Source: Streptomyces katrae
GTDB taxonomy: Bacteria; Actinomycetota; Actinomycetes; Streptomycetales; Streptomycetaceae
NCBI RefSeq assembly: GCF_002028425.1
Contig: NZ_CP020042.1
Location: 4,811,560-4,875,559 of the forward strand
Direction of reading: 5' to 3'
Length of the DNA: 64,000 nt
The notes under the pieces are model-generated. The model ran no database searches, was not told the origin of the DNA, and saw only the letters and a list, made by a program, of their open reading frames with translations. Numbering within the stretch: the stretch's first letter is position 1; each line of letters starts with the position of its first letter. Both the position numbers and the translations under genes were made by a program. This document shows positions 16,272-24,498 of this stretch, in pieces.

Positions 16272-17078
16272 TCAGATGCGGGCGAGGACCTGCGTCAGCA
16301 GGGTGCCCATGCGGGCGGCGGAGTCGCGGCCGGCCTGGAGGACCTCTTCGTGGTTCAGCGGCTCGCCGGACAGGCCCGCGGCCAGGTTGGTGACCAGGGA
16401 GATGCCGAGCACCTCGGCGCCGGCCTCACGGGCGGCGATGGCCTCCAGCACGGTGGACATGCCGACCAGGTCGGCGCCCATGACGCGGATCATGTTGATC
16501 TCGGCCGGGGTCTCGTAGTGCGGGCCGGGGAACTGGACGTAGACGCCCTCTTCGAGGGTCTCGTCGATCTCCTTGCACATCGCGCGCAGGCGCGGCGAGT
16601 ACAGGTCGGTGAGGTCCACGAAGTTCGCGCCGACGATCGGCGAGGTCGCGGTGAGGTTGAGGTGGTCGCTGATCAGGACGGGCTGGCCGGGCTTCATGCC
16701 CTTGCGCAGGCCGCCGCAGCCGTTGGTCAGGACGACGGTCTTGCAGCCGGCGGCGACGGCCGTACGGACGCCGTGCGCGACGGCGGCGACGCCGCGGCCC
16801 TCGTAGAAGTGGGTCCGGCCGAGGAAGAGCAGCGCGCGCTTGTCGCCGATCTTGTACGAGCGGATCTTGCCGCCGTGGCCCTCGACGGCGGGCGGCGGGA
16901 AGCCGGGCAGTTCGGTGACCGGGAACTCGGCCTCGGGCGCGCCGAGCGCCTCTGCGGCGGGGGCCCAGCCGGAGCCCATGACGAGGGCGACATCGTGGGA
17001 TTCGACGCCGGTGAGCTCGCGGAGGCGGGCGGCGGCGGCGTCGGCGGCGGCGAAGGGGTCGGTAACAGATGCGTTCAC
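16272..17078 (-). CDS. purine nucleoside phosphorylase
   Basis: The 268-residue protein is a trimeric-type purine nucleoside phosphorylase: [14 protein letters not shown] (phosphate site), [28 protein letters not shown], and [25 protein letters not shown]. It splits (deoxy)inosine and guanosine to base and pentose-1-phosphate. The GTG at 17078 is chosen because TACGCT lies 7 nt upstream and no Shine-Dalgarno sequence exists, indicating a leaderless mRNA; the longer in-frame reading would overlap the operator. The mutase follows on the same transcript, and the promoter carries the shared CTACGCGCGTAG palindrome. Confidence 0.92.
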   Translation of the reverse strand: MNASVTDPFAAADAAAARLRELTGVESHDVALVMGSGWAPAAEALGAPEAEFPVTELPGFPPPAVEGHGGKIRSYKIGDKRALLFLGRTHFYEGRGVAAVAHGVRTAVAAGCKTVVLTNGCGGLRKGMKPGQPVLISDHLNLTATSPIVGANFVDLTDLYSPRLRAMCKEIDETLEEGVYVQFPGPHYETPAEINMIRVMGADLVGMSTVLEAIAAREAGAEVLGISLVTNLAAGLSGEPLNHEEVLQAGRDSAARMGTLLTQVLARI

Positions 17079-17085
17079 GCAGATG

Positions 17086-17091
17086 AGCGTA
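17086..17091 (-). promoter_or_regulatory. -10 of the purine nucleoside phosphorylase gene
   Basis: On the minus strand TACGCT ends 7 nt before the GTG at 17078. The sequence TACGCTCATCTGC closely matches TATGCTCATCTG before the deoC GTG. Confidence 0.55.
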
Positions 17092-17103
17092 GCCGCTGTT
17101 GGC

Positions 17104-17115
17104 CTACGCGCGTAG
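17104..17115. promoter_or_regulatory. 12-bp palindromic operator upstream of purine nucleoside phosphorylase
   Basis: CTACGCGCGTAG is identical to the copies before add and deoC. It begins 12 bp upstream of the -10, overlapping the expected -35 region. Confidence 0.75.
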
Positions 17116-17199
17116 ATGGCACAGCTCACGGTGTTCGGATCGTTGCCTTGTCGTTTCCGCCGAATCGTCCCGGAGAGGGCTGGAGGCCGCTGGAGGGAG

Positions 17200-17218
17200 C
17201 CTGGGGCTCCGCCCCAGG
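17200..17218 (-). terminator. terminator of the cyclotransferase-like gene
   Basis: CCTGGGGC (17200-17207) pairs with GCCCCAGG (17211-17218) around TCC, immediately beyond the stop codon at 17220. This hairpin type is common in Streptomyces intergenic DNA. Confidence 0.6.
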
Positions 17219-17219
17219 G

Positions 17220-17657
17220 TCAGCAAGGCCGCTTGCGCAGTTCCATCACGTAGTCGTGCGGGGCGCCCGCCGATTCCGCGGCGTCGGCGATCTCGCCGAG
17301 GTAGCGGGCCGAGGGGAGGCCGCCCTCGTAGCCGTTGAGGACGTAGCACCAGGCGGGCTCCTCGCCGTCCAGCGTGTGGACCCGGATGCGCATGCGGCGG
17401 TAGATGTCCAGACCGACGCCCTCCCAGCGGTCCATGGAGTCCTCGTCCAGCGGCGCGATGTCGTACAGGGCGACGAAGACCTGCTGGCGGGGGGCCTCCA
17501 CGATGGTGGCGAGGGCGCCCTCCCAGCCCATCTGCTCGCCGCCGAAGGTCAGCCGCCAGTCGTTGATCCAGCCCGTGCCGCGCAGCGGCGAATGCGGAGC
17601 GCGGCGCGTCATCAGCCGCGGGTCGAGGTTGCCGGCGTACGCGGCGTAGAGCGACAT
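17220..17657 (-). CDS. gamma-glutamylcyclotransferase-like protein
   Basis: The 145-residue protein opens with LYAAYAGNLDPRLM, the YxxYxxN/GNL motif of the GGCT/AIG2-like fold, and continues with the barrel strands (WRLTFGGEQMGWEGALATIVE, VFVALYDI) and DEDSMDRWEGVG where the family acidic residue lies. It may act on gamma-glutamyl peptides or amines, but members with this sequence are mostly uncharacterised. The ATG at 17657 places the motif at the N-terminus; longer readings add only an Arg/Ser-rich tail. It is transcribed away from the flavoprotein gene. Confidence 0.8.
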   Translation of the reverse strand: MSLYAAYAGNLDPRLMTRRAPHSPLRGTGWINDWRLTFGGEQMGWEGALATIVEAPRQQVFVALYDIAPLDEDSMDRWEGVGLDIYRRMRIRVHTLDGEEPAWCYVLNGYEGGLPSARYLGEIADAAESAGAPHDYVMELRKRPC

Positions 17658-17863
17658 GAGGTCGAGGGTACGGGAGGGGTGCCCCGGCCCGCGTGCCCGG
17701 ATGGCGCACGGATGACAGGACCGGGAGTGGGACCGGGAGCGAGACCGGGAGTGGAGCACCTTGAAGCGTGCGGGACAATGGGCGTGGAATGCATCCCCCG
17801 GGGAGACCCCCCGGACGCCGGCCGGGGCGGCAGCCGGCCGGGCAGACGTGAGGCGGAGTTTTC

Positions 17864-19303
17864 GTGACCCGGATCGTGATCATCGGCGGCGGACCCGGCG
17901 GGTATGAGGCGGCCCTGGTGGGGGCCCAGCTCGGTGCGGAGGTGACCGTCGTCGACTGCGACGGTCTGGGCGGGGCGTCGGTGCTGACCGACTGCGTGCC
18001 CTCCAAGACCCTCATCGCGACCGCCGAGGTCATGACCACCTTCGACTCCTCCTACGAGGAGCTCGGCATCGTCGTCGCCGACGACACCCCGCCCATCGAG
18101 CAGGCCGCGCGCGTCGTCGGCGTCGACCTCGGCAAGGTGAACCGGCGCGTCAAGCGCCTCGCGCTCGCCCAGTCGCACGACATCACCGCCTCCGTGACCC
18201 GGGCCGGCGCCCGCGTGATGCGCGGCCGCGGCAAGCTCGGCGGTCCGCAGGGCATCGACGGCACCCGGGACGTCATCGTCACCGCGGCCGACGGCACGGA
18301 GACGATCCTCACCGCCGACGCCGTCCTGATCGCCACCGGCGGCACCCCCCGCGAGATCCCCGACGCGATGCCCGACGGGGAGCGGATCCTGAACTGGACC
18401 CAGGTCTACGACCTGGAGGAGCTTCCCGAGGAGCTCATCGTGGTCGGCTCCGGCGTCACCGGCGCCGAGTTCGCCGGCGCGTACCAGGCGCTGGGCTCCC
18501 GCGTGACGCTGGTGTCCTCGCGCGACCGCGTGCTGCCGGGCGAGGACCCGGACGCGGCCGCCGTCCTGGAGGACGTCTTCCGCCGCCGCGGCATGAACGT
18601 CATCGGCCGCTCGCGCGCCGAGTCCGCCAAGCGGGTCGGCGACCGGGTCGAGGTCACCCTCTCCGACGGGCGGGTCATCAGCGGCACGCACTGCCTGATG
18701 GCGGTCGGCGCGATCCCGAACACCAGGGACATGAATCTGGAGGAGTCCGGGGTCCGGCTGAAGGAGTCCGGGCACATCTGGACCGACAAGGTGTCGCGCA
18801 CGTCCTCGCCGGGCGTGTACGCGGCCGGCGACGTGACGGGCGTCTTCGCGCTGGCGTCCGTGGCTGCCATGCAGGGGCGCATCGCGATGTACCACTTCCT
18901 CGGTGACGCGGTGGCCCCGCTGAACCTGAAGACGGTCTCCTCGAACGTCTTCACCGACCCCGAGATCGCCACTGTCGGTTACACCCAGGCCGATGTGGAC
19001 GCCGGGAAGATCGACGCCCGTGTCGTGAAGCTGCCCCTGCTGCGCAACCCGCGGGCCAAGATGCAGGGCATCCGGGACGGCTTCGTGAAGATGTTCTGCC
19101 GCCCGGGGACCGGGATCGTGGTCGGCGGTGTGGTCGTCTCCCCGCGTGCGAGCGAGCTGATCCACCCCATCTCGATCGCCGTCGACAACAACCTGACGGT
19201 CGAGCAGATCGCAAACGCGTTCACCGTGTACCCCTCCCTGTCGGGTTCGATCGCCGAGGTCGCCCGCCAGCTCCACACGCGCAAGGCGGCCGGAGAGGCG
19301 TAG
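17864..19303 (+). CDS. Lpd-type flavoprotein, NAD(P)H-quinone dehydrogenase
   Basis: The 479-residue protein has the FAD-binding GGGPGGYEAAL near residue 8, the second dinucleotide fold VVGSGVTGAEFAG, and the flavin motif PGVYAAGDVTG. The redox-disulfide region reads GGASVLTDCVPSK, so only one of the two catalytic cysteines of lipoamide dehydrogenases is present. The lone-Cys pattern matches LpdA-like quinone reductases (M. tuberculosis Rv3303c) rather than true lipoamide dehydrogenase. The GTG at 17864 follows GGCGGAG. It is divergent from the cyclotransferase gene. Confidence 0.88.
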   Translation: MTRIVIIGGGPGGYEAALVGAQLGAEVTVVDCDGLGGASVLTDCVPSKTLIATAEVMTTFDSSYEELGIVVADDTPPIEQAARVVGVDLGKVNRRVKRLALAQSHDITASVTRAGARVMRGRGKLGGPQGIDGTRDVIVTAADGTETILTADAVLIATGGTPREIPDAMPDGERILNWTQVYDLEELPEELIVVGSGVTGAEFAGAYQALGSRVTLVSSRDRVLPGEDPDAAAVLEDVFRRRGMNVIGRSRAESAKRVGDRVEVTLSDGRVISGTHCLMAVGAIPNTRDMNLEESGVRLKESGHIWTDKVSRTSSPGVYAAGDVTGVFALASVAAMQGRIAMYHFLGDAVAPLNLKTVSSNVFTDPEIATVGYTQADVDAGKIDARVVKLPLLRNPRAKMQGIRDGFVKMFCRPGTGIVVGGVVVSPRASELIHPISIAVDNNLTVEQIANAFTVYPSLSGSIAEVARQLHTRKAAGEA

Positions 19304-19489
19304 GGCCTCACCGCCGTCCGGCCAACCGCCCCTGCCCGTCCCGGGTTTGGGGCGGACTCGGAGGGCCGGGCGGTGGCGTCCGGGTGGACGCGGGGTGTCC
19401 GTTCGGACGCGTATACCACTTGTCGCCCCACCGTATGGACAACTTCGGTATTCCGGTGCAAGGAGCTGAAACCAGACGGTCGTTGGGGT

Positions 19490-19495
19490 TACTGT
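19490..19495 (+). promoter_or_regulatory. -10 of the DeoR-family gene
   Basis: TACTGT ends 7 nt before the GTG at 19503, and TGAAAC (19467-19472) lies 17 bp upstream as a possible -35. A leaderless transcript is predicted. Confidence 0.5.
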
Positions 19496-19502
19496 CAGTT
19501 TC

Positions 19503-20471
19503 GTGTTCGCTGCTGAACGTCGCCAACTGATCCTCGAAATGGTGCGGGCCAACGGGGCTGTATCGCTCCGTGAGCTCGCCCGTGTCGTCCAGACCTCCGA
19601 AGTGACCGTACGGCGGGACGTGCGGGCACTGGAGGCAGAAGGACTCCTCGACCGCCGGCACGGCGGTGCGGTATTGCCGGGCGGTTTCACGCGGGAGTCC
19701 GGCTTTCCGCAAAAGTCCCATCTCGCGACGGCGGAGAAGACCGCCATCGCCGATGTCGCGGCCGGCCTCGTCGAAGAAGGCGAGGCCGTCGTCGTCGGCG
19801 CGGGCACCACGACCCAGGAGCTGGCCCGACGGCTCGCCCGGGTGCCCGGTCTCACCGTCGTCACCAACTCGCTGCTCGTCGCCCAGGCGCTGGCGCACGC
19901 CAACCGGGTGGAGGTGGTGATGACCGGCGGCACGCTGCGCGGGTCGAACTACGCCCTCGTCGGCAGCGGTGCCGAGCAGTCCCTGCAGGGGCTGCGGGTC
20001 TCGCGGGCCTTCCTGTCCGGCAGCGGTCTGACCGCCGAGCGCGGGCTGTCCACGTCCAACATGCTCTCCGCGAGCGTGGACCGGGCGCTGGTGCAGGCGG
20101 CGGCGGAGGTGGTGGTCCTCGCCGACCACACGAAGCTGGGCACCGACACGATGTTCCAGACGGTGCCGACGGACGTGATGACCCGGCTCGTGACGGACGA
20201 GCCCCCGCCGCACGACGACCGGGCCGCCACCGAGCTGCAGGCGCTGGCCGACCAGGGCGTGCAGATCACGGTCGCCGGGTCCGCGCCGGCCGCAGGCGGG
20301 CACGGGGGCGCCGGGGAGGGCCTGCCGGGGCGTCGGCAGCGGCGGGAGTCGCCGCTGCCGGTGCAGCGGCGCGGGGGGCCGACCGCGCAGCTGCGGAGCG
20401 CTCCCGCGGCGATGCTGGAGCAGCAGGCGGCGGGTGAGCGGGCCCGGGTCGCGGACATGAGGCGCCGCTAG
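19503..20471 (+). CDS. DeoR/GlpR-family transcriptional regulator
   Basis: The 322-residue protein begins with the DeoR helix-turn-helix (ERRQLILEMVRANGAVSL, VVQTSEVTVRRDVRALEAEGLLDRRHGGAV) and continues with the sugar-phosphate-sensing domain (EGEAVVVGAGTTTQELAR, TVVTNSLLVAQAL, VVVLADHTKLG). The last 65 residues are a low-complexity Arg/Gly/Gln tail beyond the family norm. DeoR proteins sense phosphorylated sugars. Its position 2.4 kb from the phosphorylase operator makes it one candidate for the nucleoside regulator, but a 12-bp CG-centred palindrome is not typical of this family. Confidence 0.88.
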   Translation: MFAAERRQLILEMVRANGAVSLRELARVVQTSEVTVRRDVRALEAEGLLDRRHGGAVLPGGFTRESGFPQKSHLATAEKTAIADVAAGLVEEGEAVVVGAGTTTQELARRLARVPGLTVVTNSLLVAQALAHANRVEVVMTGGTLRGSNYALVGSGAEQSLQGLRVSRAFLSGSGLTAERGLSTSNMLSASVDRALVQAAAEVVVLADHTKLGTDTMFQTVPTDVMTRLVTDEPPPHDDRAATELQALADQGVQITVAGSAPAAGGHGGAGEGLPGRRQRRESPLPVQRRGGPTAQLRSAPAAMLEQQAAGERARVADMRRR

Positions 20472-20836
20472 CCGCTACCGCTCGTCGCTCCTCGTCGAGG
20501 TCCCGTCCGCCGGCTTCCGCCGCCGTTCCCCCCGGCCGGTGTCCGCCGGGCCGTCCCCGCCAGGGCGGCCCGTCGGACACCGGCCGGCGGCGCGGCGGGA
20601 GCCCTGCGGGGCGGAGTCCCCTACCCGCCCTTCGCCCGTTCCCAGGGGCTCCGCCCCTGACCCCCGCACCGGACGCTCCGCGCCCGGTGCGCTCAAACTC
20701 CCCCAGCCACCGCTGGGAGGCCCCCAGCGCGGGCTGGAATGGCCCCGCAGGGATCCGGTGTGCGGCGGGCGGACGGGCGAAGGCCCCCGGCCCGGGGGAC
20801 AACCCGGGGCGGGGGCCTTCGTCAGGTGCGGGGGCT
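20472..20836. other. 365-bp gene-free spacer with hairpins
   Basis: Between convergent genes this stretch holds a long hairpin (about 20537-20589, arms CCGGCCGGTGTCCG and CGGACACCGGCCGG), the Streptomyces-type CAGGGGCTCCGCCCCTG repeat (about 20642-20658), a CCAGCCACCGCTGGGAGG palindromic stretch and the terminator at 20778-20821. Nothing coding is seen. Confidence 0.6.
20778..20821 (-). terminator. terminator of accA2
   Basis: CGAAGGCCCCCG (20778-20789) pairs with CGGGGGCCTTCG (20810-20821), and CCCGGG/CCCGGG can extend the stem inside. It lies 16 bp past the accA2 stop codon. Confidence 0.8.
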
Positions 20837-22600
20837 TCAGTCCTTGATCTCGCAGATCGTGGCGCCCGAGGTGAGGCTCGCGCCGACCTCGGCCGTGAGG
20901 CCGACGATGGTGCCGGAGCGGTGCGCGTTCAGCGGCTGCTCCATCTTCATCGCCTCCAGGACGACGATCAGGTCGCCCTCGTTGACCTGCTGGCCTTCCT
21001 CGACCGCGACCTTGACGATCGTGCCCTGCATCGGGGACGCGAGGGTGTCGCCGGAGGCGGCCGGGCCGGACTTCTTGGCGGCGCGGCGCTTGGGCTTGGC
21101 GCCGCCCGCGGCGGCCGTGCGGGCCAGGGTCATGCCCAGGGAGGACGGCAGCGAGACCTCCAGGCGCTTGCCGCCGACCTCGACGACGACCGTCTCGCGG
21201 CCGGGCTCGTCCTCGGTATCCTCGGCGGCCGGGGCCGTGAAGGCGGGGATCTCGTTGACGAACTCGGTCTCGATCCAGCGGGTGTGGACCGTGAACGGGT
21301 TGCCGTCGGCCGGGGCGAAGGCCGGGTCGGCGACGACCGCGCGGTGGAAGGGGATGGCGGTGGCCATGCCCTCCACGTTGAACTCCGCCAGGGCGCGAGC
21401 GGCGCGCTGGAGGGCCTGCTCGCGGGTGGCGCCCGTGACGATCAGCTTGGCCAGCAGGGAGTCCCAGGCGGGGCCGATGACCGAGCCGGACTCCACGCCG
21501 GCGTCCAGGCGGACGCCCGGGCCGGAGGGGGCGTCGAACTTGGTGACGGTGCCGGGGGCGGGCAGGAAGTTGCGGCCCGGGTCCTCGCCGTTGATGCGGA
21601 ACTCGAAGGAGTGGCCGCGCAGGACGGGGTCGCCGTAGCCGAGTTCCTCGCCGTCGGCGATGCGGAACATCTCGCGGACCAGGTCGATGCCGGCGACCTC
21701 CTCGGTCACCGGGTGCTCGACCTGGAGGCGGGTGTTGACCTCGAGGAAGGAGATGGTGCCGTCGGTGCCGACCAGGAACTCGACGGTGCCCGCGCCGACG
21801 TAGCCGGCCTCCTTGAGGATGGCCTTGGACGCGGCGTAGAGCTCGGCGTTCTGGGCCTCGGAGAGGAAGGGGGCCGGGGCCTCTTCCACGAGCTTCTGGT
21901 GGCGGCGCTGGAGGGAGCAGTCACGCGTGGAGACGACGACCACGTTGCCGTGGGAGTCGGCCAGGCACTGGGTCTCGACGTGGCGCGGCTTGTCGAGGTA
22001 GCGCTCGACGAAGCACTCGCCGCGGCCGAAGGCGGCGACGGCCTCGCGGACGGCGGACTCGTAGAGCTCGGGCACCTCTTCGAGGGTGCGGGCGACCTTC
22101 AGGCCGCGGCCGCCGCCGCCGAAGGCGGCCTTGATGGCGATGGGCAGGCCGTGCTGCTCGGCGAAGGCGACGACCTCCTCGGCCCCGGAGACGGGGTCGG
22201 GGGTGCCGGCGACCAGCGGGGCTCCGGCGCGCTGGGCGATGTGGCGGGCGGCCACCTTGTCGCCGAGGTCGCGGATGGCCTGCGGCGGCGGGCCGATCCA
22301 GGTCAGGCCCGCGTCGAGGACGGCCTGGGCGAACTCGGCGTTCTCGGACAGGAAGCCGTATCCGGGGTGGATGGCGTCGGCGCCGGAGTCTGCCGCGGCC
22401 TGCAGGACCTTGCCGATGTCGAGGTAGCTGGCCGCCGGGGTGTCACCGCCCAACGCGAAAGCTTCGTCTGCCGCGCGGACGTGCAGAGCGTCCCGGTCCG
22501 GATCGGCGTAGACGGCTACGCTCGCGATCCCGGCGTCCCGGCAGGCCCGGGCAACGCGGACAGCGATTTCGCCACGGTTGGCGATGAGCACCTTGCGCAC
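20837..22600 (-). CDS. accA2: acyl-CoA carboxylase alpha subunit (biotin carboxylase + BCCP)
   Basis: The 587-residue protein has a biotin carboxylase domain ([14 protein letters not shown] at the start, ATP-grasp [31 protein letters not shown]) and a C-terminal biotinyl domain with the acceptor Lys in LEAMKMEQ. It carboxylates its own biotin using ATP and bicarbonate, and the PccB/PccE subunits nearby transfer the carboxyl group to acyl-CoA. The GTG at 22600 is supported by a strong AAGGAGGG at 22608-22615 and by the canonical N-terminus. A TAAACT -10 (22627-22632) lies 20 nt before that. BirA at 26223 should biotinylate it. Confidence 0.95.
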   Translation of the reverse strand: MRKVLIANRGEIAVRVARACRDAGIASVAVYADPDRDALHVRAADEAFALGGDTPAASYLDIGKVLQAAADSGADAIHPGYGFLSENAEFAQAVLDAGLTWIGPPPQAIRDLGDKVAARHIAQRAGAPLVAGTPDPVSGAEEVVAFAEQHGLPIAIKAAFGGGGRGLKVARTLEEVPELYESAVREAVAAFGRGECFVERYLDKPRHVETQCLADSHGNVVVVSTRDCSLQRRHQKLVEEAPAPFLSEAQNAELYAASKAILKEAGYVGAGTVEFLVGTDGTISFLEVNTRLQVEHPVTEEVAGIDLVREMFRIADGEELGYGDPVLRGHSFEFRINGEDPGRNFLPAPGTVTKFDAPSGPGVRLDAGVESGSVIGPAWDSLLAKLIVTGATREQALQRAARALAEFNVEGMATAIPFHRAVVADPAFAPADGNPFTVHTRWIETEFVNEIPAFTAPAAEDTEDEPGRETVVVEVGGKRLEVSLPSSLGMTLARTAAAGGAKPKRRAAKKSGPAASGDTLASPMQGTIVKVAVEEGQQVNEGDLIVVLEAMKMEQPLNAHRSGTIVGLTAEVGASLTSGATICEIKD

Positions 22601-22978
22601 GATGGCTCCCTCCTTGAAACAAGCTGAGTTTAGGGACTGCCGACACGGCCTTACGACCCTTCCCCGGTGGTGAGCTTGCCCACACAGAGCGTGATGCGAG
22701 TGCCCCTTGAGTGTGAAAACCCTTGTGTCGGCCCAGGTCAGGGAGATCCCCGACTGCACAGTAACCCCGTGGCACGTCGAAGGTCTCTGTTCTGCGGGTC
22801 AGCCGCCCCCGTCGATTCTTTGTGGAGTCCCTACGAACGGCCTAGGCAATCTTTGCGTGAGAGCCGTCACGGTCCCCGCCGCTTAACGGACCCGCCCCGA
22901 CCTCTTGTCCGCGGGTTTACTCGTTAGTAGCCTCCCTGGCATCGAACACGCTTGTGGCGTGGGAGGGATGGGGGCGTC
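22601..22978. other. 378-bp divergent promoter region
   Basis: It separates accA2 and the membrane protein gene. Seen: the accA2 ribosome-binding site (22608-22615) and -10 (TAAACT, 22627-22632, minus strand), and a palindrome TACT-CGTT-AGTA at 22918-22929 about 50 bp upstream of the rightward gene. No ORF with coding character is visible. Confidence 0.55.
22918..22929. promoter_or_regulatory. TACTCGTTAGTA palindrome
   Basis: TACT and AGTA are inverted around CGTT, in a TTTACTCGTTAGTAG context that overlaps a plausible promoter of the membrane protein gene. It looks like a TetR-type operator; the protein is unknown. Confidence 0.4.
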
Positions 22979-23422
22979 GTGCTGCGCAGACTCGTGGCGG
23001 GGCTGGGCGCGCTCGCGCTCGTCGTGGAGGCCGCGCTGCTCGTGCTCGTCCATCTCGTGCTCGGACGGACGACCGCCGATCAGTCGATGTCCATCCAGGG
23101 CAGCGATCCGCAGCTCATGTCCAAGGCGACCTACGGGCTGGGCGCGGCCATCGGAGCCTTCCTCCTGCTGACCGCCGTGCTCCTCGCCGTCGCGGCCGTG
23201 CGGGACCACCCGCCCGGCCGCATCGCCCGCGTCGTCCTCGTCGCCGCCGCCGTCACCCACGGGGTGCTCGGCGCCCTCGCGGCCGCCCTCGTCGGCTGGG
23301 GCGCCTTCGCGGCGACGATGGCCGTCTTCTGCCTGATCGTGGGCGCCCTGATCCTCTACGGAGACGGTGACCGCTCCGCGCCGGCGGCGCCCGGGAAGGG
23401 GCTCAGGCCCACAAGTCCGTGA
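22979..23422 (+). CDS. four-helix membrane protein, unknown function
   Basis: The protein of about 147 residues has four hydrophobic helices (approximately residues 5-25, 52-72, 82-105, 110-130) and a short charged C-terminus. No family motif was recognised. The GTG at 22979 is preceded by GGGAGGG at a somewhat long distance; starts further upstream only add polar residues. Its 3' end overlaps the convergent maf gene by 20 bp. Confidence 0.65.
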   Translation: MLRRLVAGLGALALVVEAALLVLVHLVLGRTTADQSMSIQGSDPQLMSKATYGLGAAIGAFLLLTAVLLAVAAVRDHPPGRIARVVLVAAAVTHGVLGALAAALVGWGAFAATMAVFCLIVGALILYGDGDRSAPAAPGKGLRPTSP

Positions 23423-24002
23423 TGGACACTCCCAGTTCGCCCAGCAGGGAGCGCAGCAGCGGCATCGACAGGCCGATGACGTTGCCCGGGTCGCCGTCGA
23501 TGCCGTCGATGAACGCCGACGACAGCCCGTCCAGCGTGAACGCCCCGGCCACGTGCAGCGGCTCGCCGCTCTCCACGTACGCCGCCACCTCCGCGTCCGT
23601 CGGCTCGCCGAAGCGGACCGTCGTCGAGGCCGTCGCCGAGACCTGGCGGCCCGTCGCCGTGTCGATCACGCAGTGCCCCGTGCGCAGCACGCCGGCCCGC
23701 CCGCGCATCGACTTCCAGCGGGCGGTGGCCTCCGCCGCGTCCGCCGGCTTGCCCAGCGCCTCGCCGTCCAGCTCCAGCACCGAGTCGCAGCCGATCACCA
23801 GCGCGCCGGCGGCCTCCGGCAGCTCGGCCACCACGCCCGCCTTGGCCTCGGCCAGGGCCAGCGCCAGGGCGGCCGGGTCGTCGTGGTCCAGGGTGTCCTC
23901 GTCGAAGCCGCTGACGATCACGTGCGGGGCCAGACCGGCCTGCCGCAGCAGGTTCAGCCGGGCGGGGGAGGCGGAGGCGAGGACGAGCGTGCGTACGGTC
24001 AT
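23403..24002 (-). CDS. maf: Maf-family nucleotide pyrophosphatase
   Basis: The 199-residue protein has the Maf hallmark [18 protein letters not shown] at the start, then [16 protein letters not shown] with the catalytic acidic residues, RTGHCVID, and [13 protein letters not shown] near the end. Maf proteins hydrolyse non-canonical or modified nucleoside triphosphates (dTTP/UTP/m5UTP, CTP subtypes) and have been linked to septation. The ATG at 24002 is used; another lies three codons upstream. It is the last gene of the pccB-pccE-mmpB-maf run and overlaps the convergent membrane protein gene. Confidence 0.92.
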   Translation of the reverse strand: MTVRTLVLASASPARLNLLRQAGLAPHVIVSGFDEDTLDHDDPAALALALAEAKAGVVAELPEAAGALVIGCDSVLELDGEALGKPADAAEATARWKSMRGRAGVLRTGHCVIDTATGRQVSATASTTVRFGEPTDAEVAAYVESGEPLHVAGAFTLDGLSSAFIDGIDGDPGNVIGLSMPLLRSLLGELGVSITDLWA

Positions 24003-24023
24003 GGGGGCCATCGTAGGGCGGCC

Positions 24024-24158
24024 CTAGAAGGGGGCCACACCGAGGACGTAGATGCCGACCAGCGTCGCCAGCAGCAGCACCACCAGCATCCGCCGCAGCA
24101 TCGCCTGTGCGTCGCGCATGTCCTTCGGCGGCTCGTCCTTCGGGTCTGACCAGAGCAT
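24024..24158 (-). CDS. mmpB: morphogenic membrane protein MmpB-like
   Basis: This 44-residue protein starts MLWSDPKDEPPKDMRD, followed by a charged AMLRRM segment and a single C-terminal transmembrane helix (VVLLLATLVGIYVLGVAPF). The N-terminal LWSDP...EPPK...MRDAQ pattern is that of the small morphogenic membrane protein MmpB described near the acyl-CoA carboxylase genes in Streptomyces (identification from memory). GGAG precedes the ATG at 24158. It lies between pccE and maf in the same direction, so it is probably co-transcribed. Confidence 0.8.
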   Translation of the reverse strand: MLWSDPKDEPPKDMRDAQAMLRRMLVVLLLATLVGIYVLGVAPF

Positions 24159-24264
24159 GCTCCGATCCTTTCCCCGGCACAGCGGTGGCGCCTGAGTACG
24201 GGTACTCAGGCGCCACCGTCCGTTCGCGCCATATTCCGGGTGCCCCGCGGCCCCCGGGGAAGGC

Positions 24265-24480
24265 TCAGCCCTGGTGGGGCCAGTACGTACGGCCCCACGC
24301 GCGCGGCCCCGGCCGCATCACGTGCCGCCGGGCGACCCGGGCCGGCGCCGCCCACTCGTCCGGGACCCGGGGCGCGCCCGACGGCGCGGAGGCCAGCGCC
24401 GCCGCGCGCGCGTGGACCACCGCCAGTGCGGCGGCCAGCTCCTCGGGGGTCGGGTTGCCCTTGACGACCTTGATCATCAC
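24265..24480 (-). CDS. pccE: acyl-CoA carboxylase epsilon subunit
   Basis: The 71-residue protein starts with IKVVKGNPTPEELAAALAVV, the conserved core of AccE/PccE epsilon subunits that bridge alpha and beta subunits in actinomycete acyl-CoA carboxylases. The C-terminal half is basic and ends near RTYWPHQG. GAGGAG precedes the GTG at 24480 (ATG at 24477 is the alternative). It follows pccB by 18 bp on the same strand. Confidence 0.93.
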   Translation of the reverse strand: MMIKVVKGNPTPEELAAALAVVHARAAALASAPSGAPRVPDEWAAPARVARRHVMRPGPRAWGRTYWPHQG

Positions 24481-24498
24481 TGTGAGCTCCTCGGGGAC

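Noticed and set aside
20472..20836. Small RNA or gene in the spacer after the DeoR-family gene
   Set aside because: The content is explained by terminator hairpins and common Streptomyces GGGGCTCCGCCCC-type repeats; no promoter was seen.
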